64,000 nucleotides of DNA from Bin87 sp963666415 (lineage in GTDB: Bacteria; Chloroflexota; Dehalococcoidia; Lucifugimonadales; UBA3495): assembly GCA_963666415.2 (NCBI GenBank), contig CAXXPD010000003.1:1178001-1242000 (forward strand), read 5' to 3'. The notes under the pieces are model-generated. The model saw only the letters and a list, made by a program, of their open reading frames with translations. It was not told where the DNA came from and searched no databases. Shown piece after piece: positions 1 to 8,087 of the stretch. The translations under genes were made by a program, and so were the position numbers. Position 1 is the stretch's first letter, and the number at the start of each line of letters is the position of its first letter.

Positions 1-1
1 C

Positions 2-559
2 TGGGATACGCCGGAGGGCGTGGCGGCGATAATCACTACCTTCGGAGCGGTGCACGAGCGGGTGGACATCCTGGTCAACGACACCCGCAGTTTCTTCGCC
101 AAACCCGCTGCCGAGATTACGCTGGAGGAATGGGACGAACTGCACAATCGCAACGTGCGGGCCACCTTTCTGCTGACTCAGGCGGTGGGACAACAGATGC
201 TGTCGCAGCAGTACGGGCGCATCGTCAACGTGATTTCCAACCTGGCCGAACGCGGCATCCACAACTGCTCGGCGTTCAGCGCCACCCAGTCCGCAGTCCT
301 GTCGCTGACGCGCTCGCTGGCGGTGGAATGGGGGCGCAGCGAAATCCGGGTCAACGCAATTGGCTCGGGCTGGTCAACGGCGGAAGACATACCGCTGGAA
401 AAACAACGCGAGGAGCTGCTGGTGCGCTACACCCCGCTGCGTCGTCTGGGACACCCTCGGGATCTGGCCGCGTTGCTGGTGTTCCTGTGCTCCTCGTTCT
501 GCGACTACCCAACTGGGCAGCCGATATACATAGATGGCGGGTCAAACGCCCATCCGTAA
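2..559 (+). CDS. SDR-family oxidoreductase-like protein, 5' end cut by window, active site degenerate
   Basis: This is the C-terminal part of a short-chain dehydrogenase/reductase. The frame is open from base 2, so the Rossmann N-terminus lies outside the window and position 20 is not a real start. The family landmarks are the serine strand (NVISN), the helix SLTRSLAVEWG, VNAIGSGW, and the terminal YIDGG motif. The catalytic YxxxK has become F-S-A-T-Q: TTC at 275-277 replaces Tyr and CAG at 287-289 replaces Lys. The usual NNAG loop reads VNDTRS. By family knowledge such a protein should not carry out normal SDR proton transfer. The frame is otherwise intact to the SDR C-terminus, so this looks like a non-catalytic homologue rather than decay. 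It ends about 50 bp before hisZ, which has its own promoter. Confidence 0.8.
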   Translation, partial: WDTPEGVAAIITTFGAVHERVDILVNDTRSFFAKPAAEITLEEWDELHNRNVRATFLLTQAVGQQMLSQQYGRIVNVISNLAERGIHNCSAFSATQSAVLSLTRSLAVEWGRSEIRVNAIGSGWSTAEDIPLEKQREELLVRYTPLRRLGHPRDLAALLVFLCSSFCDYPTGQPIYIDGGSNAHP

Positions 560-574
560 TGTCCACAGCAGGCA

Positions 575-602
575 TTGTTCAAATAGCGCTTGGTGGTACA
601 AT
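575..602 (+). promoter_or_regulatory. Probable promoter of the his operon, near-leaderless
   Basis: TTGTTC (575-580) and TACAAT (597-602) are separated by 16 bp. The ATG of hisZ is at 611, only 8 bases after the -10 box, so the transcript would start at or just before the start codon. No Shine-Dalgarno sequence is visible. Inferred from sequence alone. Confidence 0.5.
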
Positions 603-610
603 AATCCTCG

Positions 611-2047
611 ATGTCTACTGCTAACGGTGCCGCACGCGCAGTAACCCCGGTGCGCCGGCTGCCGGGTATGCGCGATTTGTCCGCCGCCGCTTGCCAGGAT
701 ATGCAGGCGGTGCAACGACTAGTTGCCGACCTGATCAGGCGATTCGGTTATTCGCAGGTGGAAGTGCCGGTTCTGGAATCCACCGAGCTGTTTCTGCGAA
801 AATCCGGCGGCTCCCTGGCCTCGCAGATGTATTCTTTCACCGATCCGGGGTCCAACGCGGCCAGTCTGCGTCCCGAGTTTACGTCGGCCATCATGCGACG
901 TTACTTGGAAATGAATACGGGAGTCGCGCCCGCTCCGGTTGCCCGTTGGCAGTACGCCGGCCCAGTGTTCCGCTATGATGCCCACGATGCCGAGGGCAGC
1001 GGGCAATTCACCCAGGTAGGCGCTGAATTGGTGGGATCGGACAGCCTCCTCGCCGACGCCGAGCTGCTGGCGCTGGCCGCCGGTGTTCCGGCTGCCCTGG
1101 GCGTTGACGGCTACCTGCTGCGGCTGGCCGACCTGGATGTACTGGACAGCGTGCTGGACACCGTTGGGCTGTCCGAACGCGCCCGCTCCTTTATCGTTGC
1201 CAACATGAACCGCATCGGATCAGACGGCGCCAACGTCGCAACCACGCTGAACCGCGCTGCTGAACTGCACATAGTGGCCGGCCGTGACCTGCTGGACGAA
1301 CAGAACGATCTGGCTGGCGCGGTTGCCGGGCTCCCTGATGCCGAGGCGCGCGAGGTGCTAGCTGGGTTCATGCGCTGGAATGGCAATACGGAAACGCTGG
1401 TCGGGCAACGAACGTCCGAAGAAATAGTCGACCGGCTGCTCCGCAAACTGCGGGGCGGTGATGACACCGGCGCCGTGGAGCACGGATTGACGCTGGCGGC
1501 TAAACTCGCGTCGGTTAATGGTGACCCTACGGACGCCGTCGCCGCAGCTCAGGAAATCGTCGCCGGGGCCGGGGCAGACCCTGCTGCGGTCAACCGACTT
1601 GCCGAGTTGGTCGACCTGATTGTCGAGGACAAAGCGTTGGCGGGGCACGTATCCGTCGACTTCGGCCTGGCGCGGGGTATTGCGTATTACAATGGCATCA
1701 TATTTGACATAATATCCAAGGACGACCAGCAGAATCTGGGTGGTGGCGGGCGTTACGACGCGCTGGCTCGGGCCCTTGGCAGTCCGCACAGCGTTCCCGC
1801 CCTGGGATTCGCTTACACGCTGGAAAAGCTGATGGCGGTAATTCCCGGAGGCGAGGGATCGACCCGTGGCTCTGAGGCTGTGCTAGTTGCACCGGAAGGG
1901 CCGGCAGCATACCGGGCTGCTTTGCGCGCCGCTGCCGAAGTGCGACGCGATGGTGGCGTGGCAGTGCTGGACGTGGGCGGCCAACCCGCGTCGGACGGCG
2001 AATATCTACGCACGGTGTCGGTAGGGGCGGATGGCGTCGTCGGGTAA
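611..2047 (+). CDS. hisZ: ATP phosphoribosyltransferase regulatory subunit (HisZ), histidyl-tRNA synthetase paralogue
   Basis: This 478-residue protein has the class II aminoacyl-tRNA synthetase fold of HisS. Motif 2 region reads LRPEFT then WQYAGPVFRY, and the later motifs are ARGIAYYNG and GGGGRYDALARALG. LRPEFT instead of the HisS LRPEGT, and the first place in a histidine operon, favour HisZ, the regulatory partner of HisG, over a true synthetase. A C-terminal segment after about residue 410 (EAVLVAPEGPAAYRAALR) resembles the start of an anticodon-binding domain. HisZ normally accompanies short HisG, yet the HisG next door carries its own C-terminal regulatory domain. A divergent HisS is the main alternative. 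hisG follows after 61 bp. Confidence 0.75.
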   Translation: MSTANGAARAVTPVRRLPGMRDLSAAACQDMQAVQRLVADLIRRFGYSQVEVPVLESTELFLRKSGGSLASQMYSFTDPGSNAASLRPEFTSAIMRRYLEMNTGVAPAPVARWQYAGPVFRYDAHDAEGSGQFTQVGAELVGSDSLLADAELLALAAGVPAALGVDGYLLRLADLDVLDSVLDTVGLSERARSFIVANMNRIGSDGANVATTLNRAAELHIVAGRDLLDEQNDLAGAVAGLPDAEAREVLAGFMRWNGNTETLVGQRTSEEIVDRLLRKLRGGDDTGAVEHGLTLAAKLASVNGDPTDAVAAAQEIVAGAGADPAAVNRLAELVDLIVEDKALAGHVSVDFGLARGIAYYNGIIFDIISKDDQQNLGGGGRYDALARALGSPHSVPALGFAYTLEKLMAVIPGGEGSTRGSEAVLVAPEGPAAYRAALRAAAEVRRDGGVAVLDVGGQPASDGEYLRTVSVGADGVVG

Positions 2048-2108
2048 ACACGGTCCGCCTACGCCCAAATGATAGTGAGAAACGCAGGACAATGAAAAAG
2101 GTAGCACG

Positions 2109-3128
2109 GTGAGACTGGTCATACCGAGCGACGGCGAATTGGGCGACTCCACGCTGAATTTCTTGTCAGCGTGCGGCGTCAAAGTCAGCCGCCCCAATGC
2201 CCGCCGCTATACCGGCAGCATCCCATCGTTGCCGGGCGTGGACGTGCTGTTCCAACGCACCGCCGACATTACCGGCAAGGTTGAGGAGGGCAGCGCCGAA
2301 ATGGGCATTACCGGCCTGGATCGTCTCATCGAATACCGGCATGACGATGGCGCAGTGATAGCGGTGCTGGATGATTTGGAGTACGGCCGTTGCGAGTTCG
2401 TGCTGGCGGTTCCCGATTCCTGGCTTGACGTAACATCGGTGGATGACCTGGCCGACCTGGCCCTTGAATTCCACGAACAGGGCCGGCAACTCCGCGTCGC
2501 CACCAAATACCCGCGTCTGCTGCGCGGCTACCTGTTCGAGCGTGGCATCAACTTCTTCACGCTGGTGCCGGTGAGCGGCGCGCTGGAGGCGGCGCCGGCT
2601 GCCGGTTACGCGGATCTGATTTCCGACCTGACCGCCACCGGAACCACGCTGCGGGAAAACCGGCTCAAGACGCTGGAAGGAGGGACGATACTGACCTCCC
2701 AGGCGTGCCTCATCGCCAACCCGGCAGCGCTGGCCGACAGCGCCGCCCACCTGAAGTTGGCCCAGGCGCTCACCGAAACCCTGGAAGCTCACCTGCGCGC
2801 CGAGCCGTACTACCGAATCACCGCCAATGTGCAGGGCCGATCCGCAGAGGACGTTAGCGCCATGATACTGGCGCGCCCCGACATCGCCGGCATCCGCGGC
2901 CCCACCGTCGCCCGCGTGTTCAGCGTTACCGAAGAGGACTGGTACGCCGTGTCGCTGCTGGTGCGCAAAGACCGCCTGCTCGACGCCGTGTCCCACCTGC
3001 GCGAATGCGGGGGCGTGGATATCGCCGCCGTTCAACTGTCCTACCTGTTCAAGGGCGAATCGGTGGCGTTCCGCAATTTCCTCGACGGTGCTGCGGCACA
3101 ACGACGGGAGGCGGTGAACGATGCCTAA
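2109..3128 (+). CDS. hisG: ATP phosphoribosyltransferase, long form (HisG)
   Basis: HisG condenses ATP and PRPP, the first step of histidine synthesis. The start is GTG at 2109, giving MRLVIPSDGELGD. The catalytic part contains DVLFQRTADI, AEMGITGLDRLIEY and a PRPP-loop region SDLTATGTTLRENRL. The last ~90 residues contain YYRITANVQGRS, GIRGPTVARVF and DWYAVSLLV, which fit the PII-like HisG_C regulatory domain of the long form, and the length of 339 residues agrees. Long-form enzymes bind histidine themselves and normally do not need HisZ. The stop TAA (3126-3128) overlaps the next start by 8 bases (ATGCCTAA), which suggests translational coupling. Confidence 0.88.
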   Translation: MRLVIPSDGELGDSTLNFLSACGVKVSRPNARRYTGSIPSLPGVDVLFQRTADITGKVEEGSAEMGITGLDRLIEYRHDDGAVIAVLDDLEYGRCEFVLAVPDSWLDVTSVDDLADLALEFHEQGRQLRVATKYPRLLRGYLFERGINFFTLVPVSGALEAAPAAGYADLISDLTATGTTLRENRLKTLEGGTILTSQACLIANPAALADSAAHLKLAQALTETLEAHLRAEPYYRITANVQGRSAEDVSAMILARPDIAGIRGPTVARVFSVTEEDWYAVSLLVRKDRLLDAVSHLRECGGVDIAAVQLSYLFKGESVAFRNFLDGAAAQRREAVNDA

Positions 3129-3882
3129 CCTGCCAATGCACATCTACTTGTGCCAGCAGGTGGCCACCGAGCTGGACTGGGGTTACGCCCATGATCACTC
3201 CGGGGCAGCGTACCTCGGTTCTACCACCCCGGACATTCGGGCCATGACCAAGTGGGACCGGGCGCGGACGCATTTCTCCGACCTGACGGTTAACGAGGTC
3301 GGCACCGGAGTCAAGCGCATGTTTGAACTGCATCCGCAGCTGGCCGGTTCTGATAACGGCCTGACGCCGAACACCAGGGCATTTCTGCTGGGTTACGTCA
3401 GCCATCTGGTGGCCGACGAGGTCTGGATCACCACCATGTTCCGCCCGCACTTCGATTCGGACGCCAGAGTAACCGACAGCGAGGTTGAAGCTCACATCTG
3501 GGACCGCGCGCTGCAGCTGGATATGGACAACAGCGTGCTCAACGGCGAAGGCGGGTTGTCCACGGAAAACGCCGCCATCGCGGCTATGGAACAAATGCCG
3601 GCCCTGGCGTTTCTGGAAGACGCTCTGGTTGACGAATGGCGCGGGTGGGTTGACCGCCTGCTGGGTTGGGAATTCACCTGGGAACGGTTGAAGCGGGCGC
3701 TAAACCGCATGTATCGCGACAACGACGAAGTGCAGGTTGTGGTCGATGGGTTTTTGGCTGATATGCCCAGCAGCCTGGAAAAGATCTACGAGCGCATACC
3801 CAGGGACCTGATCGACACCTACCGCCAACGGGTCGTCGATGAAACCAAAGCGCAGGCGCTGGAGTTTCTCAGTGCAACTTAA
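3121..3882 (+). CDS. Zinc-dependent phospholipase C-like protein inside the his operon
   Basis: This 253-residue protein fits the zinc-dependent phospholipase C superfamily (PF00882-like). The N-terminal MHIYLCQQVA supplies an early His, YLGSTTPDIRAM a Asp, THFSD a second His, and LGYVSHLVADEVW the HxxxD pair typical of this family. No signal peptide is present, so a cytoplasmic role is likely and the substrate is unknown. It overlaps hisG by 8 bp at its start and hisD by 11 bp at its end (hisD GTG at 3872, stop here 3880-3882). It is therefore translationally embedded in the histidine operon although no histidine-pathway step needs such an enzyme. A phosphoester hydrolase role in the pathway, such as a non-standard HisN, is only a hypothesis. 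Confidence 0.65.
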   Translation: MPNLPMHIYLCQQVATELDWGYAHDHSGAAYLGSTTPDIRAMTKWDRARTHFSDLTVNEVGTGVKRMFELHPQLAGSDNGLTPNTRAFLLGYVSHLVADEVWITTMFRPHFDSDARVTDSEVEAHIWDRALQLDMDNSVLNGEGGLSTENAAIAAMEQMPALAFLEDALVDEWRGWVDRLLGWEFTWERLKRALNRMYRDNDEVQVVVDGFLADMPSSLEKIYERIPRDLIDTYRQRVVDETKAQALEFLSAT

Positions 3883-5221
3883 CCTTGTGCGTGGGCTGGC
3901 GGCTGCCGAATCCGCCCTGAAACGAATCGACCCCCTGGACCTTACCTCGCTGCCTGAGGCGGTGTTGCAGCGCACCCGCGACGCGTTCGGCAAGCACGCC
4001 ACCCCAGAATCGGCAGTGTTGCAGATGCTGCGCGACGTGCGGGCCGACGGCGACGCCGCAGTTCGACGCTACGCCAAACTGCTGGACGACACCGACCTGG
4101 ACGAATTGGATGTCCCAAGGGCCGAGCTGGAAGCGGCTTGGGACGCCACGCCCGCAGACCTGCAGGATGCCCTCAAACTGGCCGCCAAACGAATCACCAG
4201 TTTCCACGAGGCGACCCTGCCCCGCGATTGGGTTGACCTGGGCAGTGGCCTTGGTGAGCTGGTGCGTCCGCTGGAACGGGTTGGCCTGTATGCGCCCGGC
4301 GGAACGGCGGCCTATCCGTCAACGGTGCTGATGACTGCCATCCCCGCACGGGTTGCCGGTGTCAAAGAGGTTGTGCTGGTTACACCGCGGCTGGGCGGGG
4401 CTCCTCTGAATACCACCGTGCTGGCCGCCGCGCACATTGCGGGAGTGGACACCGTTTACCAGGTTGGCGGCGTGCCGGCCATCGCTGCCCTGGCCTACGG
4501 TACGGAAAGCATCGCCAAAGTGGACAAAATCTGCGGCCCCGGCAACGTGTTCGTTGCCTACGCCAAACGCATGGTGCAAGGTCAGGTAGACATCGACGGC
4601 GTTTTCGGACCAACCGAAACCATTGTGCTGGCCGACGCGAGCGCCAACCCGATATTCTGCGCCGCCGACCTCATCGCCCAGGCGGAGCACGACCCGATGG
4701 CCACCGCAATCCTGGTGACCGACTCCGAAGCGTTGCTCGGGGCCGTGGAGAACGAACTCGACGCTCAAATCGCTGCCAACCCGCGCGCTGAAACCATCCG
4801 CCAGTCTTTGGAGCGCCAGGGTCAGTTTGTCCTGGTCGACAGTTTCTCAGAGGCCATCGAGGTCGCCAACCGGCTGGCGCCGGAGCATCTGTGCGTGATG
4901 ACCGCCGAGCCCTGGGCCTGGGCCGGCAAAGTACGCAATGCCGGCGGCCTGTTCCTCGGGGAGTTTTCACCCGAAGTCATGGGGGACTACATTGCCGGGC
5001 CATCCCACGTCATGCCCACCGGCGGCACGGCCCGGTTTAGTTCGGCGCTGAGCGTGCACCATTTTATGCGCACCATGCCCGTGGTGGGACTGAGCCCGGA
5101 GCACTTCCGCGACCTGGGCGCCGCCGCGGTGCGAATCGCCGAAGCCGAAGGATTGCCCGGCCACGCCGGCGCGGTTCAGGCCCGGCTTGACCATCTGGCC
5201 GCCCAACAGACCCAGCGATAG
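3872..5221 (+). CDS. hisD: Histidinol dehydrogenase (HisD)
   Basis: HisD oxidises L-histidinol to L-histidine with two NAD+ and needs zinc. I place the start at GTG 3872 (VQLNLVRGL), because GGAG at 3861-3864 lies 7 bases upstream and a longer upstream frame would sit inside the previous gene. The protein is 449 residues, near the usual length. Family signatures are VGLYAPGGTAAYPSTVLM, KICGPGN, FGPTETIVLAD, LIAQAEHDP (Gln and His, zinc and catalytic area), LAPEHL, and GDYIAGPSHVMPTGGTARF with the conserved Asp and His. hisC follows after 36 bp. Confidence 0.95.
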   Translation: MQLNLVRGLAAAESALKRIDPLDLTSLPEAVLQRTRDAFGKHATPESAVLQMLRDVRADGDAAVRRYAKLLDDTDLDELDVPRAELEAAWDATPADLQDALKLAAKRITSFHEATLPRDWVDLGSGLGELVRPLERVGLYAPGGTAAYPSTVLMTAIPARVAGVKEVVLVTPRLGGAPLNTTVLAAAHIAGVDTVYQVGGVPAIAALAYGTESIAKVDKICGPGNVFVAYAKRMVQGQVDIDGVFGPTETIVLADASANPIFCAADLIAQAEHDPMATAILVTDSEALLGAVENELDAQIAANPRAETIRQSLERQGQFVLVDSFSEAIEVANRLAPEHLCVMTAEPWAWAGKVRNAGGLFLGEFSPEVMGDYIAGPSHVMPTGGTARFSSALSVHHFMRTMPVVGLSPEHFRDLGAAAVRIAEAEGLPGHAGAVQARLDHLAAQQTQR

Positions 5222-5257
5222 CATCCGAAGCACCACCAACGTCAGGATTGGCAACTG

Positions 5258-6355
5258 ATGCCTAACATAGAAGACCTGCTGCTGCCCCACATCTACCGGC
5301 TCAAGACCTACCAGGGAGTTGCGCCCAGCGAAACGCTGGCGGAGCAGGCTGGCATCCCCCTGGAGCGGGTGATCCGTCTCAACGGCAACGAAAACCCCTA
5401 CGGCCCGTCGCCGCACGTGGCCGAAGCGCTGGGTAACTTCCGCGACTACAACCATTATCCAGACCCGGCGCAGCGCAATTTGCGGGCGGCGCTGTCGGAT
5501 TACCTCGGTGTGCCCGACGACAATATAGTCGCCGGCAACGGCAGCGATGAGATTATCGACCTGCTGATGCGGATGTTCCTCGCTCCCGATGACGAAATAA
5601 TCATTCCAGTGCCAACGTTTGGGATGTATTCGTTCTCGGCGGACGTCGCCGGCGCCAATGCGGTGTCGGTCCCCCGGGATGAGAACTTTGACATCGACAT
5701 CGAGGCCATCCAACTGGCTATTACCCCCCGCACCAAGGCAATCTTCTTCCCCAGTCCCAACAATCCAACCGGCAACTTGGTTACCGAGGCCCAAGCGCGT
5801 GCTTTGCTGGACACCGGCCTGCTGGTGGTGGCCGACGAAGCCTACTACGATTTCTGCGGACAGACCTTGCTGGATCTTCTGCCCGAATTCCGCAACCTGG
5901 TGGTATTGCGCACCTTCAGCAAGTGGGCCGGACTGGCCGGCCTGCGTATCGGCGCGGGCGCAATGGACACCGAACTCGCCGCCACCATGATGGGTATGAA
6001 GCCGCCGTATAACGTGAACCTGGCTGCCGAAATCGCCCTGCTGGCCTCGCTAGCCGACACCAGCAACCTGCTGGACCGGGTTACCGCAATCGTCACGGAG
6101 CGTGCCCGCCTGTTTGACCTGCTGGCCGACATTCCCGGCATCAAGCCTTGGCCGTCGCAGGCAAACTTTGTCCTGTGCAAGTTGCCAGATGGTCGAGGCC
6201 TGGAAGTTTACGAAGCAATGTGCCGGCGAGGTGTGTTCCTGCGTTACTTTGACAACGACCTGCTCCGCGACTACATCCGCGTCAGCGTGGGAAAACCCGA
6301 AGAAACGGACGAGGTAATCGCCGGATTCCGGGCGGCGCTGGGAGCCGACGCATAA
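5258..6355 (+). CDS. hisC: Histidinol-phosphate aminotransferase (HisC)
   Basis: HisC is a PLP enzyme that transaminates imidazole acetol phosphate to histidinol phosphate. The protein is 365 residues with fold-type I landmarks: RLNGNENPYGPSP near residue 45, NGSDEIIDLL, the SPNNPTGN motif, DEAYYDF, and the PLP lysine in RTFSKWAGLAGLRIG. Late residues include RVSVGKPEE, holding the carboxylate-binding Arg. The stop TAA (6353-6355) shares one base with the hisB start (TAATG), so translation of the two is probably coupled. Confidence 0.95.
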   Translation: MPNIEDLLLPHIYRLKTYQGVAPSETLAEQAGIPLERVIRLNGNENPYGPSPHVAEALGNFRDYNHYPDPAQRNLRAALSDYLGVPDDNIVAGNGSDEIIDLLMRMFLAPDDEIIIPVPTFGMYSFSADVAGANAVSVPRDENFDIDIEAIQLAITPRTKAIFFPSPNNPTGNLVTEAQARALLDTGLLVVADEAYYDFCGQTLLDLLPEFRNLVVLRTFSKWAGLAGLRIGAGAMDTELAATMMGMKPPYNVNLAAEIALLASLADTSNLLDRVTAIVTERARLFDLLADIPGIKPWPSQANFVLCKLPDGRGLEVYEAMCRRGVFLRYFDNDLLRDYIRVSVGKPEETDEVIAGFRAALGADA

Positions 6356-6969
6356 TGGCGCTTGCCAAGTCCAGCGTCCGTAGGGCCACCCTGGAACGCA
6401 CCACCGGGGAAACCACCATTGCCATCTCTGTCGACCTGGACGGCGCGGGTCGTTACAACGTCGATACGGGCAACGGCTTCCTCGACCACATGGTGAGCCA
6501 GATTTCCCGCCACGGCCTGTTTGACATTGACCTGAAAGCGGTCGGCGACACCCACGTCGGCTGGCACCATCTGGTTGAGGACACGGCCATCATGCTGGGC
6601 CGCGCCTTCGGCCAGGCCTTGGGTGAACCGCGCGGCATTCGTCGTATGGGGCACGCCATCGTCCCCCTGGATGAAACGTTGGTAATGGTCGCCGTGGACT
6701 GGAGCGGACGAGCCTACGCGTCGGTCGATACCACCCTGGACAACACGATGGTGGAAACGCTGTCGGGCGACCTGATCGCCCACTTCCTTGAATCTTTCGC
6801 CACCGGGGCGCGCATCAACCTGCACGCCAAAGTGCTGGCCGGAACCAGCCCGCATCACAAGGCGGAAGCGTTGTGCAAGGCGCTGGCCCGTGCGCTCCGC
6901 GACGCGGTGGAACCCGACCCTCGCGCCAGCGGCCAGGTGCCCAGCACCAAGGGCACGCTGAACGACTAG
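6355..6969 (+). CDS. hisB: Imidazoleglycerol-phosphate dehydratase (HisB)
   Basis: This stand-alone IGPD of 204 residues dehydrates imidazole glycerol phosphate. The manganese-binding repeats are visible: GFLDHM early, HHLVEDTAI about residue 70, then HFLESFA and SPHHKAEALCKALARAL. There is no fused HisN phosphatase domain. It is the last gene of the his cluster; hisA, hisF, hisH, hisI and hisE are not in this window. A strong hairpin follows 13 bp after the stop. Confidence 0.95.
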   Translation: MALAKSSVRRATLERTTGETTIAISVDLDGAGRYNVDTGNGFLDHMVSQISRHGLFDIDLKAVGDTHVGWHHLVEDTAIMLGRAFGQALGEPRGIRRMGHAIVPLDETLVMVAVDWSGRAYASVDTTLDNTMVETLSGDLIAHFLESFATGARINLHAKVLAGTSPHHKAEALCKALARALRDAVEPDPRASGQVPSTKGTLND

Positions 6970-6981
6970 CTCAACATCAGG

Positions 6982-7020
6982 AAACCGCAGAAGCGACTTG
7001 CACCTCTGCGGTTTGTTTTG
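6982..7020 (+). terminator. Rho-independent terminator of the his operon
   Basis: AAACCGCAGA (6982-6991) pairs perfectly with TCTGCGGTTT (7005-7014) around a 13-base loop and is followed by GTTTTG. It lies between the convergent ends of hisB and the enoyl-CoA hydratase gene and could serve both. Confidence 0.8.
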
Positions 7021-7068
7021 CCAATTTGCCCTTGGGACCGGGCCGGTCAAATCAACGTCGTCTGATTG

Positions 7069-7929
7069 CTATCCGCCGCGAACCGGTCGGCCACGCCGGG
7101 CCAGGAACTCGGGGAAGGCTTCCTCGGCCAGAGTGCCCCGCAATTCGTTGGTCGTGAACTCCTTTTCGTTGGTCCACTGCTGTTCCAGGGTGCCACCCAT
7201 GTGGCGCAGGAGCAACCGCTTGATGCCGATTACCGACGGAGTGTCGTTGGTCGCAATCTGCATGGCAACGTCCATGGTCTTTTCGCGCAGCCGGTAAACA
7301 GGTACCAGGTAGTTGAGCAGGCCAATCCGGTAGGCTTCCTCAGCTTCCACGATGCGAGCGGTGAACAGCAACTCCTTGGCCTGGGGCCACCCGACCTGGT
7401 TGGTCAGCGTCCAGGTGGAATTGATCCGCCCGTAGGCCGCGGCCAGGAATCGGAAGCGCGCAGCATCGGACCCGATGCGGATGTCCAGGGACGATGAGAG
7501 CACCGCGCCGCCGCCGTAGGCCAGCCCGTTAATCATGCCGATGACCGGCTTGTCAGAGGTGCTGACTTCGTAGCCGCCGCGCTGTCGTTTGGCTGAGCGG
7601 GCATCCATGTCTTCCAGCGACAGGGTGCCGGCGTTCATGGCGGCCTGGTCTTCGCGCTGCTCGTGAATGTCGCCGCCGGCGGTAAATGCCGGAGCCCGTG
7701 GCGTGGTATCGGCTCCCGTGACGACGATGCAGCCAATCTCCGGGTCTTCGTTGGCGCGTGCCACGGCGTCGTGCAATTCCTCGGTCAACTGGCGATTCAT
7801 TGCGTTCAGCACTTCGGGACGGTTCATCGTAAGAAAAGCCACGTGGCCCACTATCTCCCGACGTCGCTCTCCGCTGCCCTCAAACTTGGACACCCGTTCT
7901 TTGTCGGCCAAAATAAACTCGTAATCCAT
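7069..7929 (-). CDS. Enoyl-CoA hydratase/isomerase (crotonase) family protein
   Basis: A 286-residue crotonase-fold protein. The start is ATG 7929 (MDYEFILADKERV), because AGGAGG lies 5-6 bases upstream; an open stretch further 5' is not needed. Signatures are VAFLTMNRPEVLNAMN, FTAGGDI, and the oxyanion-hole glycine run INGLAYGGGAVL followed by SLDIRIGS. The usual catalytic Glu of the PE-x-GL segment is not obvious, since the region reads FLAAAYGRINSTWTLTNQVG, so the reaction may be isomerase- or hydrolase-type rather than hydration. It is monocistronic, convergent with hisB. Confidence 0.85.
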   Translation of the reverse strand: MDYEFILADKERVSKFEGSGERRREIVGHVAFLTMNRPEVLNAMNRQLTEELHDAVARANEDPEIGCIVVTGADTTPRAPAFTAGGDIHEQREDQAAMNAGTLSLEDMDARSAKRQRGGYEVSTSDKPVIGMINGLAYGGGAVLSSSLDIRIGSDAARFRFLAAAYGRINSTWTLTNQVGWPQAKELLFTARIVEAEEAYRIGLLNYLVPVYRLREKTMDVAMQIATNDTPSVIGIKRLLLRHMGGTLEQQWTNEKEFTTNELRGTLAEEAFPEFLARRGRPVRGG

Positions 7930-8087
7930 CAATCCTCCTGAAAGACAATGCAACGCCCGCTGTGATTGGCCCGGCTGCATCGCAATTGTAGGGGCACACG
8001 GCGAATGTAGTCAAACGGGGTGGATTCAGGGGATGATAGCGAGTCAGATTTGACATTACCCCCGGCCTGCTTGATGATGGTAAATGG

